Assembly: GCA_937922105.1 (NCBI GenBank)
Contig: CAKZVN010000119.1
Span: forward strand, 1-29,233
DNA: 29,233 nt
Reading direction: 5' to 3'
From: an uncultured Litorilinea sp.
GTDB taxonomy: Bacteria > Chloroflexota > Anaerolineae > Caldilineales > Caldilineaceae
Positions 15,285-23,170 of the stretch are shown here, piece after piece (within the stretch, counting starts at the first letter, position 1; the number at the start of each line of letters is the position of its first letter). The notes beneath the pieces are model-generated. The model ran no database searches. It saw only the letters and a program-made list of their open reading frames with translations, and was not told where the DNA came from. The translations under genes and the position numbers were made by a program.

Positions 15285-18200
15285 ATGACGAACGATAGCA
15301 TGGCACGACACCACCACGATCTCGGTCACGGACAGGATGCGCACGGTCACGGACATGACCATCCGCATCACCCGGACCATGATCATCACCACCATCACCC
15401 CCACGGCCCTCAGCCCAGCGGCCCGCGCAAACAGTGGCGCAGCTTGGAGGAGATGGCCCTGGAGGAGCGCTTCGAGGAACTCCTGCGGCGCGACTATCCG
15501 AAGCAAGCCGCCGCCTTGGAGCAAAGCGGACTGGACCGGCGCACTTTCCTCAAACTCATGGGCGCCTCGTTGGCCTTGACCGGCTTGACCGGTTGCGCCA
15601 CGCGCCCGCCCACCGAGCCGATCATTCCTTACGTGCGCACCCCGGAGGAGGTGATCCCCGGTCGGCCCATCTACTTTGCCTCCGCCATGAGCCTGGGCGG
15701 TTTCGCCACCGGCGTCCTCATCGAGACCCATGAGGGCCGCCCCACGCGCATTGACGGCAATCCACGGCACCCGGCTTCATTGGGCGCCAGCGACGTCACC
15801 ATGCAGGCGTCCATCTTGGAGCTGTACAACCCCGACCGCTCCATTGATGTGCGCAACAACGACAACTTGGCGACCTGGGAGGCTTTCCGCGACGCGCTGG
15901 ATGCGGCGCTGGCTGCCTTGCCCGCCGACGGCGCGGGCTTGGCGGTGCTCACCGAGCGCGTCAATTCGCCGACGCTGGCCCGCCAGCTGGATGCCCTTTT
16001 GGCGGCCCGCCCCGCGGCAACCTGGTATCAATACGAACCGGTAGGCGACGAGGCGATTTTGGCGGGGACCTCCATTGCCTTTGGTGAGCCGCTCACGCCC
16101 GTCTATCGCATGGCGGCGGCGGATGTGATCGTCAGCCTGGATGCCGATTTCCTCACCGGGATGCCTGGCAGTCTGCGTTATGCCCGTGAGTTCGCCGACC
16201 GGCGTCGTGTGCGCATGATCGGCGGGCAGACCACCATGAACCGGCTCTACGCCGTCGAAAGTACGCCTACCAGCGTGGGCGCAATGGCCGACCATCGCCT
16301 GCCTCTGGCTCCCAGCCAGATTGAGTTGTTTGCTCGTGCCCTAGCCCAGGCCTTGGGCGTGGGCGCCGGCGCGGCTGCGGTGGGGCTGTGGGACGCCGCT
16401 TTCTTCAACACCGTGGTGGCGGACTTGCAAGAACACAGCGGGAACAGCCTCGTGATCGCGGGGCGCGGCCAACCGCCCGCGGTGCAAGCCCTGGCCCACG
16501 CCATCAACGCCAAGCTGGGCAATGTGGGGCGCACGGTGGTCTATACCCGGAGCTTCCCGGCTGCGCCCGCCAATCCCGGTAGCCTGCCCGATCTGGTCCA
16601 GGCTATGAACAGCGGCGCGGTGCGTGCGCTGGTGATTCTGGGCGGCAATCCGGCCTATACAGCCCCGGCAGACATCGGCTTTGCCACAGCCTTGAGCCAA
16701 GTGCCCTTCAGCGTGCATCTGTCGCCCTACAACGACGAGACCTCGGCGCGCTGCACCTGGCATGTCCCCCAGACCCACTACATCGAGGAGTGGAGCGATG
16801 CGGTGGCGTATGACGGCACAGTCAGCATCGTGCAGCCGCCCATCGGCCCGCTCTATGCCGATGTCCGTTCGCCCATCGAGATGATGGCGCTGCTGCTGGG
16901 CGACACACGCTCGTCCTACGAGATTGTGCGCGAGACCTGGCAAGCGACCTACGACGGCGACAACTTCGAGAACTATTGGCACCAGGCACTGCATAACGGT
17001 GTCATCGGCAATGCCGGCGTCTTTGTGGAGGCGACGCTGCGTGACGACTTAAGCGCAGCCTTGCCCCCGGTCACCATGACCGCAGCCGGCCTGGAAGTGG
17101 TCTTCCAGCCCGACGCCAATCTTTTCGACGGGCGTTTCGCCGGCAATAGTTGGCTGTTGGAGTTACCCAACCCCATCAGCAAGCTGTCGTGGGACAACGC
17201 GGTCTTGATCAGCCCCAACACGGCCTTGCAGTTGGGCGTGCAAAACGAGAGCGAGGTTGAGATCATCTACGCCGGTCGCACCTTGCGCGGCCCTGTCTGG
17301 ATTCAGCCGGGCCAAGCGGACAACGTCATCACCCTGAACCTGGGCTATGGACGTGAGCGGGGCGCCTCGGTCGGGCAAGGGGTCGGCTTCAACGCCTACG
17401 CCATCCGCACCGCCATCGCGCCGTGGTACGGCAGCGGCGCCCAGGTACGCGCCACCGGCGGCACGCTACAACTGGCGACCACCCAGCGGCGCTACGATGC
17501 CGAACTGAACTACCCGGTGCGCGTGGCAACGCTGGAAAAGTTCATGGAGCGCCCAAACTTTGTGGACGACAAGGTTCATCGCCAGGAGATCATGCTCTTC
17601 CCCGACTTCCCCTATGAAGATTACAAGTGGGGAATGGCGATTGACCTCAACACGTGTGTCGGCTGCAATGCCTGTGTGATCGCCTGCCAGACCGAGAACA
17701 ACATCCCCACCGTGGGCAAGAGCCAAGTGCGCTTGGGGCGCGAGATGTACTGGATCCGGCTGGACCGCTACTACGAGGGCAGCCTGGAGAACCCACAGAC
17801 CTACTTCCAGCCGGTGCCCTGTATGCATTGTGAGACGGCCCCCTGCGAGCTGGTCTGTCCGGTGCAGGCAACGGTCCACAGCAGCGAGGGTCTCAACCAG
17901 ATGGTCTACAACCGCTGCGTCGGCACCCGCTACTGTTCAGCCAACTGCCCCTACGGCGTGCGGCGCTTCAACTTCATGGATTACATTGACACCACGCCCA
18001 TCCTGCAGGAGGTGCGGAACCCGGACGTTTCGGTGCGCGCCCAGGGCATCATGGAGAAGTGCTCGTTCTGTGTGCAGCGCATCAGCGCGGCGCGTATCGC
18101 TGCCAAGAAGGAGGGGCGCCGGATTCAGGACGGCGAGGTGCAGCCTGCCTGTGCGGTAGCCTGCCCGACGCAGGCCATCGTCTTCGGCGATATGAACGAC

Positions 18201-18338
18201 CGCAACAGCTGGGTCAACTCTCTCAAGGCGCAGCCGCAGAACTACGCCTTGATGGGCGACATCCAGACCAAACCGCGCACGACCTACCTGGCACGCCTCA
18301 CGAATCCGCACGAGGCCCTGGACCAGTCGAAGTCCTAA
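15285..18338 (+). CDS. actB: Alternative Complex III subunit ActB, fused molybdopterin-like and iron-sulfur protein
   Basis: A 1017-residue protein of the complex iron-sulfur molybdoenzyme superfamily in which the large-subunit-like domain (about 110-760, thought in ACIII to lack molybdenum cofactor) is fused to a four-cluster ferredoxin domain. Cluster cysteines are at 791-801 (CVGCNACVIAC), 846-858 (CMHCETAPCELVC), 878-888 (CVGTRYCSANC; Thr replaces the second Cys, fitting a 3Fe-4S site) and 926-960 (CSFC...CAVAC). An extended Tat signal (WRSLEE...DRRTFLK, twin Arg 85-86) leads to a lipobox-like LTGC (Cys104), so the mature protein is probably a lipid-anchored periplasmic subunit. Before it, residues 9-40 contain 17 histidines, which is unusual. 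Confidence 0.95.
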   Translation: MTNDSMARHHHDLGHGQDAHGHGHDHPHHPDHDHHHHHPHGPQPSGPRKQWRSLEEMALEERFEELLRRDYPKQAAALEQSGLDRRTFLKLMGASLALTGLTGCATRPPTEPIIPYVRTPEEVIPGRPIYFASAMSLGGFATGVLIETHEGRPTRIDGNPRHPASLGASDVTMQASILELYNPDRSIDVRNNDNLATWEAFRDALDAALAALPADGAGLAVLTERVNSPTLARQLDALLAARPAATWYQYEPVGDEAILAGTSIAFGEPLTPVYRMAAADVIVSLDADFLTGMPGSLRYAREFADRRRVRMIGGQTTMNRLYAVESTPTSVGAMADHRLPLAPSQIELFARALAQALGVGAGAAAVGLWDAAFFNTVVADLQEHSGNSLVIAGRGQPPAVQALAHAINAKLGNVGRTVVYTRSFPAAPANPGSLPDLVQAMNSGAVRALVILGGNPAYTAPADIGFATALSQVPFSVHLSPYNDETSARCTWHVPQTHYIEEWSDAVAYDGTVSIVQPPIGPLYADVRSPIEMMALLLGDTRSSYEIVRETWQATYDGDNFENYWHQALHNGVIGNAGVFVEATLRDDLSAALPPVTMTAAGLEVVFQPDANLFDGRFAGNSWLLELPNPISKLSWDNAVLISPNTALQLGVQNESEVEIIYAGRTLRGPVWIQPGQADNVITLNLGYGRERGASVGQGVGFNAYAIRTAIAPWYGSGAQVRATGGTLQLATTQRRYDAELNYPVRVATLEKFMERPNFVDDKVHRQEIMLFPDFPYEDYKWGMAIDLNTCVGCNACVIACQTENNIPTVGKSQVRLGREMYWIRLDRYYEGSLENPQTYFQPVPCMHCETAPCELVCPVQATVHSSEGLNQMVYNRCVGTRYCSANCPYGVRRFNFMDYIDTTPILQEVRNPDVSVRAQGIMEKCSFCVQRISAARIAAKKEGRRIQDGEVQPACAVACPTQAIVFGDMNDRNSWVNSLKAQPQNYALMGDIQTKPRTTYLARLTNPHEALDQSKS

Positions 18339-18353
18339 GAGTGAGAGGGCGCT

Positions 18354-19727
18354 ATGCTATCCGACGACATCCGTGATCCTGCTATCCGCACCGGCACCCC
18401 GTCCACGCGCCCCGGTTGGCTGACGCCGTCCTGGGTGATGGACCGCGTCGGTGAACTCGTCCTGACGTCCAAGACGCCGCTGTGGTGGTGGGTGTGCTTG
18501 GCGCTGTCCTTTGCCATGTTGGGGGCCTTCGGCTTTATCCTCACCAACATCGTTCAACAGGGTGTGGGGTTGTGGGCCTTCAACATTCCGGTCATCTGGG
18601 GTGTGGACATCACCAACTTCGTCTTCTGGATCGGTATCGGTCACGCTGGTACGCTGATCTCAGCGGTGTTGTTGCTCTTCCGCCAGACCTGGCGCACCTC
18701 GCTGAGCCGCTTTGCCGAGTCCATGACGCTCTTCGCGCTGGCGGTTGCGGGCCTCTTCCCCATCTTCCACTTGGGGCGCCCGTGGCTGGCGCTGTGGCTG
18801 GTGCCCTATCCCAATACGTTGGGGTTGAACCCGCAGTGGCGCAGTCCGTTGGTGTGGGACGTCTTCGCCATCAGCACCTACCTGCTGGTGTCGGCGCCCT
18901 TCTGGTATATGGCGCTGTTGCCCGACATGGCTGCCATGCGCGACAAGGCCAAGAACCCGGTCGTTCGGGGGGCTTTTGCGGCGCTGTGTTTGGGCTGGCG
19001 CGGGGACCACTCCCACTGGGAGCGTTACCACACGGCGAGCTTCCTGCTGGCAGCCATCGGCACCCCGCTGGTCATCTCGGTGCACAGCATCGTCGGTCTG
19101 GACTTTGCCGTGAGCATCATCAGCGGCTGGCATCAAACGGTCTTCCCGCCCTACTTTGTCGCAGGCGCCGTCTTCTCCGGCTTGGCAATGGTCTTGGTGA
19201 TGGCTGTTCCGCTGCGTTCCGCCTTCAAGTTGCAATCGCTGATCACGATGGATCATCTTGAGAACGCGGCTAAGCTAATGTTGGTGACAGGGTTGCTGGT
19301 GGGGTACGGGTATCTGATGGAAGCCTTCGCCCCGTACTATGCCGGTCACAAGGAAGAGGTCGCCCTCTTCAACGACCGCGTCGCCGGCTTCTATGCACCC
19401 TACTTCTGGAGCATGGTCGTCGCCAATGTCGCCTTCAGCCAGCTGCTCTGGTTCCGCCCGGTGCGTCGCAACCCGGTGCTGCTGGTGCTGATCTCGCTGG
19501 TGATCTTGGTGGGGATGTGGCTGGAGCGCTTCGTGATCATCGTGACCAGCCTCTACGCCCATCGCTTGACCAGCATGTGGAACCCGTCGGTGCCGGGCGT
19601 GTGGGACATCGCCACCATCTTCGCACCCTTCGGGTTGTTCTTGACGCTGATGTTCTTGTTCATCCGGTTGCTGCCGTTGCTGCCCATCCATGAAGTGCAA
19701 GAAGTGATTGCAGAGGGACACGACTGA
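18354..19727 (+). CDS. actC: Alternative Complex III subunit ActC, NrfD-like membrane protein
   Basis: A 457-residue integral membrane protein with about ten helices of the NrfD/PsrC family. Conserved segments include WGVDITNFVFWIGIGHAGTL near the quinol-site region, RHLGRPW-like FHLGRPWLALWLVPYPN, and VSVHSIVGLDFAVSIISGWH. ActC forms the quinol-oxidising membrane module beneath the iron-sulfur domain of ActB and is proposed to take part in proton movement. GAGAGGG lies just before the ATG. Its stop codon overlaps the actD start (TGATG), showing tight coupling. Confidence 0.94.
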   Translation: MLSDDIRDPAIRTGTPSTRPGWLTPSWVMDRVGELVLTSKTPLWWWVCLALSFAMLGAFGFILTNIVQQGVGLWAFNIPVIWGVDITNFVFWIGIGHAGTLISAVLLLFRQTWRTSLSRFAESMTLFALAVAGLFPIFHLGRPWLALWLVPYPNTLGLNPQWRSPLVWDVFAISTYLLVSAPFWYMALLPDMAAMRDKAKNPVVRGAFAALCLGWRGDHSHWERYHTASFLLAAIGTPLVISVHSIVGLDFAVSIISGWHQTVFPPYFVAGAVFSGLAMVLVMAVPLRSAFKLQSLITMDHLENAAKLMLVTGLLVGYGYLMEAFAPYYAGHKEEVALFNDRVAGFYAPYFWSMVVANVAFSQLLWFRPVRRNPVLLVLISLVILVGMWLERFVIIVTSLYAHRLTSMWNPSVPGVWDIATIFAPFGLFLTLMFLFIRLLPLLPIHEVQEVIAEGHD

Positions 19728-20272
19728 TGGCGACAAGTCAAGCAAACCAACTCTACGGGTTGGTGGCCGAGTTTCATGACGCCGAGGAATTGATCCACGC
19801 CGCAGAGAAGGCAAAGGCCGCGGGCTACGAAGAGATTCGAGCCTATACGCCTTATCGCATCGAGGCGCTTTCCAAGGTGCTCGGCCATCGAGAGAATCTG
19901 CTGCCCTGGCTGGTCTACTTTGCGATCTTCGTGGGCATCGTTGCCGGCTTCGTGATGCAATACTGGTCGGACGTGATCAACTACCCGATCAACGTCGCCG
20001 GGCGCCCCTTGAACAGTTGGCCTTCGTTCATCATCATCATGTTCGAGCTAGCCATTCTGTTCAGCGCAGTGACCGCCTTCGGCGGGATGATGGTGCGCAA
20101 CGGTTTTCCGGTGCCTTATCATCCCATCTTCAACACGCCCGACTTTGATCTGAGTTCGGGGACGCGCTTCTATCTCTGCATTAAGGTGACGGACCGTCAA
20201 TTCCACCTGCAGCGGACGCGCGAGTTCCTCCAGACGCTCAATCCCAAAGCGGTCAACGAAGCCAAGGCCTAG
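19727..20272 (+). CDS. actD: Alternative Complex III subunit ActD (DUF3341)
   Basis: A 181-residue protein of the DUF3341 family: a short soluble N-terminal domain (LYGLVAEFHDAEELIHAAEKA...YTPYRIEAL), two membrane helices (about 60-85 and 103-125) and a C-terminal soluble region with the PVPYHPIFN and DRFYLCI-like motifs. ActD is a structural membrane subunit of ACIII with no redox cofactor. The start overlaps the actC stop by one base, and actE follows 17 nt later. Confidence 0.93.
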   Translation: MATSQANQLYGLVAEFHDAEELIHAAEKAKAAGYEEIRAYTPYRIEALSKVLGHRENLLPWLVYFAIFVGIVAGFVMQYWSDVINYPINVAGRPLNSWPSFIIIMFELAILFSAVTAFGGMMVRNGFPVPYHPIFNTPDFDLSSGTRFYLCIKVTDRQFHLQRTREFLQTLNPKAVNEAKA

Positions 20273-20289
20273 GACCCAGGGAGGGACAC

Positions 20290-20952
20290 GTGCAATACCA
20301 GAACGATGTACAGCCAATCACGGATCGTCATCTGCGCGGTCGCCTGCGCGCCGTGGGCATCCTCCTGGGCTTGATGGCGGCACTGGTGGTGTTGAGTGGG
20401 TGCGGCAACTTGCGCGACCAGCCCAAGTTGGCCAAGCCCTTCGACGCCAGCCCGACCTTCGGGCGAGCCGCCCGCAACATCTTGCCGGAGGCGGTCGCCG
20501 TCAACTCCCAGCGTGGGGATGAGCATCTCTACTACGGGACCGTCAACGGCGACTACGCCACGACCTACCCGTTCCCGGTCACGCTGGAAGTCTTGCAGCG
20601 GGGCAAGACGCAGTACGAAGTCTTCTGCACACCCTGCCACGGCTATTCCGGCTATGGGGACGGCATCGTCTCGCTGGAAGGTTTCCCGCGACCCGCCTCC
20701 TTCCACACCGACGATCTGCGCACGGCGCCGCCGGGCCGGATCATACAGGCGATGGTTGTGGGCAAGAACGCCATGTACAGCTACGCCACGCGCGTCCAAC
20801 CGGAAGACCGGTGGGCCATCGCCGCCTACATCCAGGCGTTGCAGTTCAGCCAATACGCCGAGGTGGATGCGCTCCCGGTAGCCTTGCAAGAGCAGCTTGC
20901 CGCCCTGGCAGCCGAAGCAAAGGAAGCGTCCCGTGACAACGTTTCGCAATGA
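20290..20952 (+). CDS. actE: Alternative Complex III monoheme cytochrome c ActE
   Basis: A 220-residue lipoprotein cytochrome. An N-terminal hydrophobic segment ends in a lipobox (VVLSGC, Cys38), and a single heme site CTPCHGYSGYGDG (CXXCH at 113-117) lies in a class I cytochrome c fold, with a candidate Met ligand in the MVVGKNAMYSY region. ActE is one of the periplasmic heme subunits through which ACIII passes electrons. The start is GTG with GGAGGG upstream. Its last 20 nt overlap the next gene, which links that gene to the operon. Confidence 0.93.
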   Translation: MQYQNDVQPITDRHLRGRLRAVGILLGLMAALVVLSGCGNLRDQPKLAKPFDASPTFGRAARNILPEAVAVNSQRGDEHLYYGTVNGDYATTYPFPVTLEVLQRGKTQYEVFCTPCHGYSGYGDGIVSLEGFPRPASFHTDDLRTAPPGRIIQAMVVGKNAMYSYATRVQPEDRWAIAAYIQALQFSQYAEVDALPVALQEQLAALAAEAKEASRDNVSQ

Positions 20953-21580
20953 GACCTTCATCCGCAAAGAGATCGTCCTTGACGGCAATCGCTACGAGCG
21001 ATGCGCCTTCGTCCAGTGCCTTCTGATCTTCCGCGGCACGGAACCGCCGGCGCTCATCCGCTGCAAGTTCCGCAAGACCGATATCCGGTTGGAAGGCGCG
21101 GCGCTCAACACCACCCGCTATCTGCGCCAGCTCAAGCAGGCGGGGTTGCATGTGGCGACGGAGAAGGTGTTGACCAGCCTGGTGGACGGCGTCTTGCCGC
21201 TGACCCAGCGCCCGGCGCCGCCGCCCAAGCTCCACACCGGCACCCATTATCGCCAGTTGGGCGTCTGGGCCTTGAGCCTAACGGCGATCACCGTCCTGCT
21301 CATCGCGGCGCTCTGGTATGGGCTGATCGTCTACCCGGAGAGCGTCCTGGCGCGCACGCCGGCCCGGCCCCTGGCGGCGACGCCGCTCTACCGTGCCATG
21401 CCTGCGTTGCCCGACACGCTCAAAGCGGCCTACGACGAAGTGGTGTCCCTGCAAAAGGCGCAGCTGACGGAACTGGGCTGGGTTGACGAGGCCAACGGTA
21501 TCGCCACCATCCCGCTGGACGACGCCTTTATCATCCTGCTGGAACGCGGCGCGTTCGCCCAGGCGACAGGAGGCAATTGA
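20933..21580 (+). CDS. Uncharacterised membrane protein between actE and pufB, paired-domain protein 1
   Basis: A 215-residue protein I cannot assign to a named family. Residues 9-70 form a compact Cys/Phe-rich unit (LDGNRYERCAFVQCLLIFRG...LIRCKF) that recalls pentapeptide-like repeats and recurs in the next gene. A Pro-rich linker, a single membrane helix (about 110-134) and a C-terminal region follow. That region contains LGWVDEANGIATIPLDDAF (181-199), which resembles the GWVD...IPI segment of small proteins found in cytochrome-oxidase/ACIII operons. It probably has a cytoplasmic N-domain and a periplasmic tail. The GTG at 20933 overlaps actE by 20 nt and has AGGA 8 nt upstream. It is a candidate ACIII accessory subunit or a link to the reaction centre. 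Confidence 0.8.
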   Translation: MTTFRNETFIRKEIVLDGNRYERCAFVQCLLIFRGTEPPALIRCKFRKTDIRLEGAALNTTRYLRQLKQAGLHVATEKVLTSLVDGVLPLTQRPAPPPKLHTGTHYRQLGVWALSLTAITVLLIAALWYGLIVYPESVLARTPARPLAATPLYRAMPALPDTLKAAYDEVVSLQKAQLTELGWVDEANGIATIPLDDAFIILLERGAFAQATGGN

Positions 21581-21583
21581 GCC

Positions 21584-22036
21584 ATGGAAAACAGCGTTTC
21601 CCAAGACCCGGCGGTCGCCCAAGCGGCTGAGGCGCCAAGCCCAGCCAAGACGGTGGTGGAGGGGGCGGTCTTCACCTCCGGTGAAGAAGCGGTGGACGGC
21701 AAGGAGTATCGCAGGTGCACCTTCGACGGCGTGGCGTTGGTCTATGCCGGCGGCGAGCAACCCGCCTTCGTCAACTGCAAGTTTGGGGAAGTCACCTTGC
21801 AATTCACCGGCAGCGCAGCCGACACGCTGATGTTTCTCAACGGCATGGCGAGCGGCGGTTTTCGCCAGGCCGTCAGCAAGATCGCCGACAACATCCGGGG
21901 TATCAAGCCGCCGGCGCGCCCGCTGCCGCCGCCGCCCAAGCCGAAGCCCCCCAAGCCGGCGCCCAAGAAAAAGCCGGCGCCCCGGACTGTTGCACGCCCG
22001 GTCTATCGTAGCACTGCTCCCCGCCGGCGGGTCTAA
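21584..22036 (+). CDS. Uncharacterised soluble protein before pufB, paired-domain protein 2
   Basis: A 150-residue protein starting 3 nt after the previous gene. Residues about 28-92 repeat its N-terminal unit (VDGKEYRRCTFDGVALVYAG...FVNCKF), with Cys, Phe and Gly in matching places. There is no membrane helix. The C-terminal third (about 108-150) is Pro/Lys/Arg-rich and strongly basic, suggesting a flexible tail that binds acidic protein, lipid headgroups or nucleic acid. AGGAGG lies upstream of the ATG. The tight spacing implies co-translation with protein 1, so the two may form a complex. The function is unknown; its position argues for a role in ACIII or light-harvesting assembly. Confidence 0.75.
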   Translation: MENSVSQDPAVAQAAEAPSPAKTVVEGAVFTSGEEAVDGKEYRRCTFDGVALVYAGGEQPAFVNCKFGEVTLQFTGSAADTLMFLNGMASGGFRQAVSKIADNIRGIKPPARPLPPPPKPKPPKPAPKKKPAPRTVARPVYRSTAPRRRV

Positions 22037-22060
22037 AGCCGGACCGATGGGCAGTGGCGA

Positions 22061-22079
22061 CCCGGTCGGCCCAACCGGG
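22061..22079 (+). promoter_or_regulatory. Intercistronic hairpin upstream of pufB
   Basis: CCCGGT (22061-22066) and ACCGGG (22074-22079) form a perfect stem with a 7-nt loop, in the 157-nt gap before pufB. There is no T-run. No convincing promoter was found in the gap; TTGAGC-17-AAGTAT near 22150 is weak. Confidence 0.4.
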
Positions 22080-22193
22080 GGCTGTGGACGCAGTCGGTCC
22101 CAGTCGCGATCCATCCGTTTGTGTGGTTCAAGTTGTATGGTTCGTTGAGCTTCCACGAGTTTAAGACAAGTATTTTCAAGGAGGTTAGTCACC

Positions 22194-22391
22194 ATGTCTG
22201 AAAGCATGAGCGAACGCGAGATGGTGGTCGTGGATAACGACCTCGTGCCCGATCCCTGGAAGACGCTCTTCAGCAACGACGAGTGGTTGATGCACGACAT
22301 CGTCGTCAAGTCGACCTATGGGTTCCTGGTCATCGCCATCATCGCCCACACCCTGGTCTATCTGTGGAAGCCCTGGCTGCCCAATATCTAA
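22194..22391 (+). CDS. pufB: Light-harvesting antenna beta polypeptide
   Basis: A 65-residue single-span protein with the beta-chain signature AHTLVYLWKPWL; His52 is the expected ligand of the long-wavelength bacteriochlorophyll pair. A second histidine, His34, lies 18 residues earlier, as in other beta chains, and could ligate or position a monomeric pigment. The N-terminus is acidic and faces the cytoplasm. A strong AAGGAGG site precedes the ATG. The type fits the single antenna of Roseiflexus and the B808-866 antenna of Chloroflexus. It is followed by pufA after a 162-nt gap. Confidence 0.93.
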   Translation: MSESMSEREMVVVDNDLVPDPWKTLFSNDEWLMHDIVVKSTYGFLVIAIIAHTLVYLWKPWLPNI

Positions 22392-22398
22392 GCCTGGA

Positions 22399-22434
22399 CC
22401 CACGAGACCACGCAGTCTGTGCCGGCGTGGTGGG
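22399..22434 (+). promoter_or_regulatory. Hairpin between pufB and pufA
   Basis: CCACG (22408-22412) pairs with CGTGG (22426-22430), extended by CCCA (22399-22402) with TGGG (22431-22434) across a 5-nt bulge. It lies 8 nt after the pufB stop and may protect or process the mRNA. Confidence 0.45.
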
Positions 22435-22492
22435 CCGCACGAGCCGAGCGCAGCACAACTTGTGGCATGCGAAAGCAACACACCAAGTCTGT

Positions 22493-22520
22493 CGCAAGTG
22501 AACGTACGCAAGTGAACGTA
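22493..22520 (+). repeat. Perfect 14-bp tandem duplication before pufA
   Basis: CGCAAGTGAACGTA is repeated head to tail (22493-22506 and 22507-22520), 17 bp before the pufA ribosome-binding site. It could be a replication-slippage duplication or a paired binding site. Confidence 0.75.
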
Positions 22521-22553
22521 GCGCAGCATCAACCCTGAAAGTGAGAAACTCCA

Positions 22554-22682
22554 ATGGAACGCCCGAATCGGCCGATTGAATTCCGGACCGTGATGATCCT
22601 GTACATCCTCCTGGGTGTTGGGTTGGCCCTGACCATCCACTTCATCCTGTTGAGCACGCCGACCTACAACTGGCTCAGCTAA
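22554..22682 (+). CDS. pufA: Light-harvesting antenna alpha polypeptide
   Basis: A 42-residue single-span protein: a short polar N-terminus (MERPNRPIEFRTV), one hydrophobic helix (about 13-33) with His29 as the bacteriochlorophyll ligand in LTIHFILLS, and a short C-terminus ending NWLS. The pattern IHFxxLSxxxYNWL matches the alpha chains of Chloroflexus and Roseiflexus. The ATG at 22554 is preceded by GAAAGTGAGA (22537-22546), the same 10-mer found before pufLM. With pufB it forms the ring antenna around the reaction centre. It is easily missed because of its size. Confidence 0.93.
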   Translation: MERPNRPIEFRTVMILYILLGVGLALTIHFILLSTPTYNWLS

Positions 22683-23170
22683 TCGCCGGTTGTGTTTAGG
22701 CACACAGCCTTCAGCCCCGGCCCGCCGTGTAGGCCTCCTGTCTGCACTCCGGTCCGGCGGCGTCTCAGCGGCGACGAGAGGGCCTTGTAGAGGCCCTGCT
22801 CGGCCCTCTCCAGTCGCTGCGGTTGCGGGCCTTGTCGGCCCGGACGGAACCAGCCGGTTGTGCCGCTGCACCCAGCGGGAACTTGCTCGGGGTATCGTCT
22901 GGACAGACGAACCTTCCGGCCCGATGACACGCTGGTGTCCGTCGAGATGCGTTCTAGTGCATGTGTTGTGTCCATCTCGGCAGCGCCCGGCCCGACAGGG
23001 CGACGCGGCAAGAGGGCACGTTGTGTAGGGAACCAGCAGCGCCCAAACGCTGCACAGGCCGTGAGACACAGTCGGCACGGCGCCATCTAGGTAAGAACTT
23101 TGAGTACGTCTCTTGTGCCGTGCCCTTTGCTCCACGGACAAGGGTACCTCGTTAGAAAGTGAGACGTCAC
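22683..23170 (+). ncRNA. Structured noncoding spacer between pufA and pufLM
   Basis: These 488 nt hold no credible gene but at least seven inverted repeats with perfect or near-perfect arms: 22779-22797 (AGGGCCT/AGGCCCT), 22826-22842 (CGGGCC/GGCCCG), 22891-22913 (TCGTCT/AGACGA plus GGT/ACC), 22926-22939 (GACAC/GTGTC), 22943-22979 (CGAGAT/ATCTCG), 23036-23053 (GCAGCG/CGCTGC) and 23074-23124 (GGCACGGC/GCCGTGCC). None has a T-run. In purple bacteria, hairpins between pufA and pufL stabilise the antenna mRNA and set the antenna to reaction-centre ratio; a similar role is inferred here. Confidence 0.6.

Noticed and set aside
22493..22520. CRISPR-like repeat
   Set aside because: Only two 14-bp copies with no spacer between them.
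22690..23028. Short + strand frames within the pufA-pufLM spacer
   Set aside because: They are Pro/Arg-rich, lack ribosome-binding sites and run through the perfect hairpins, so RNA structure explains the region better.
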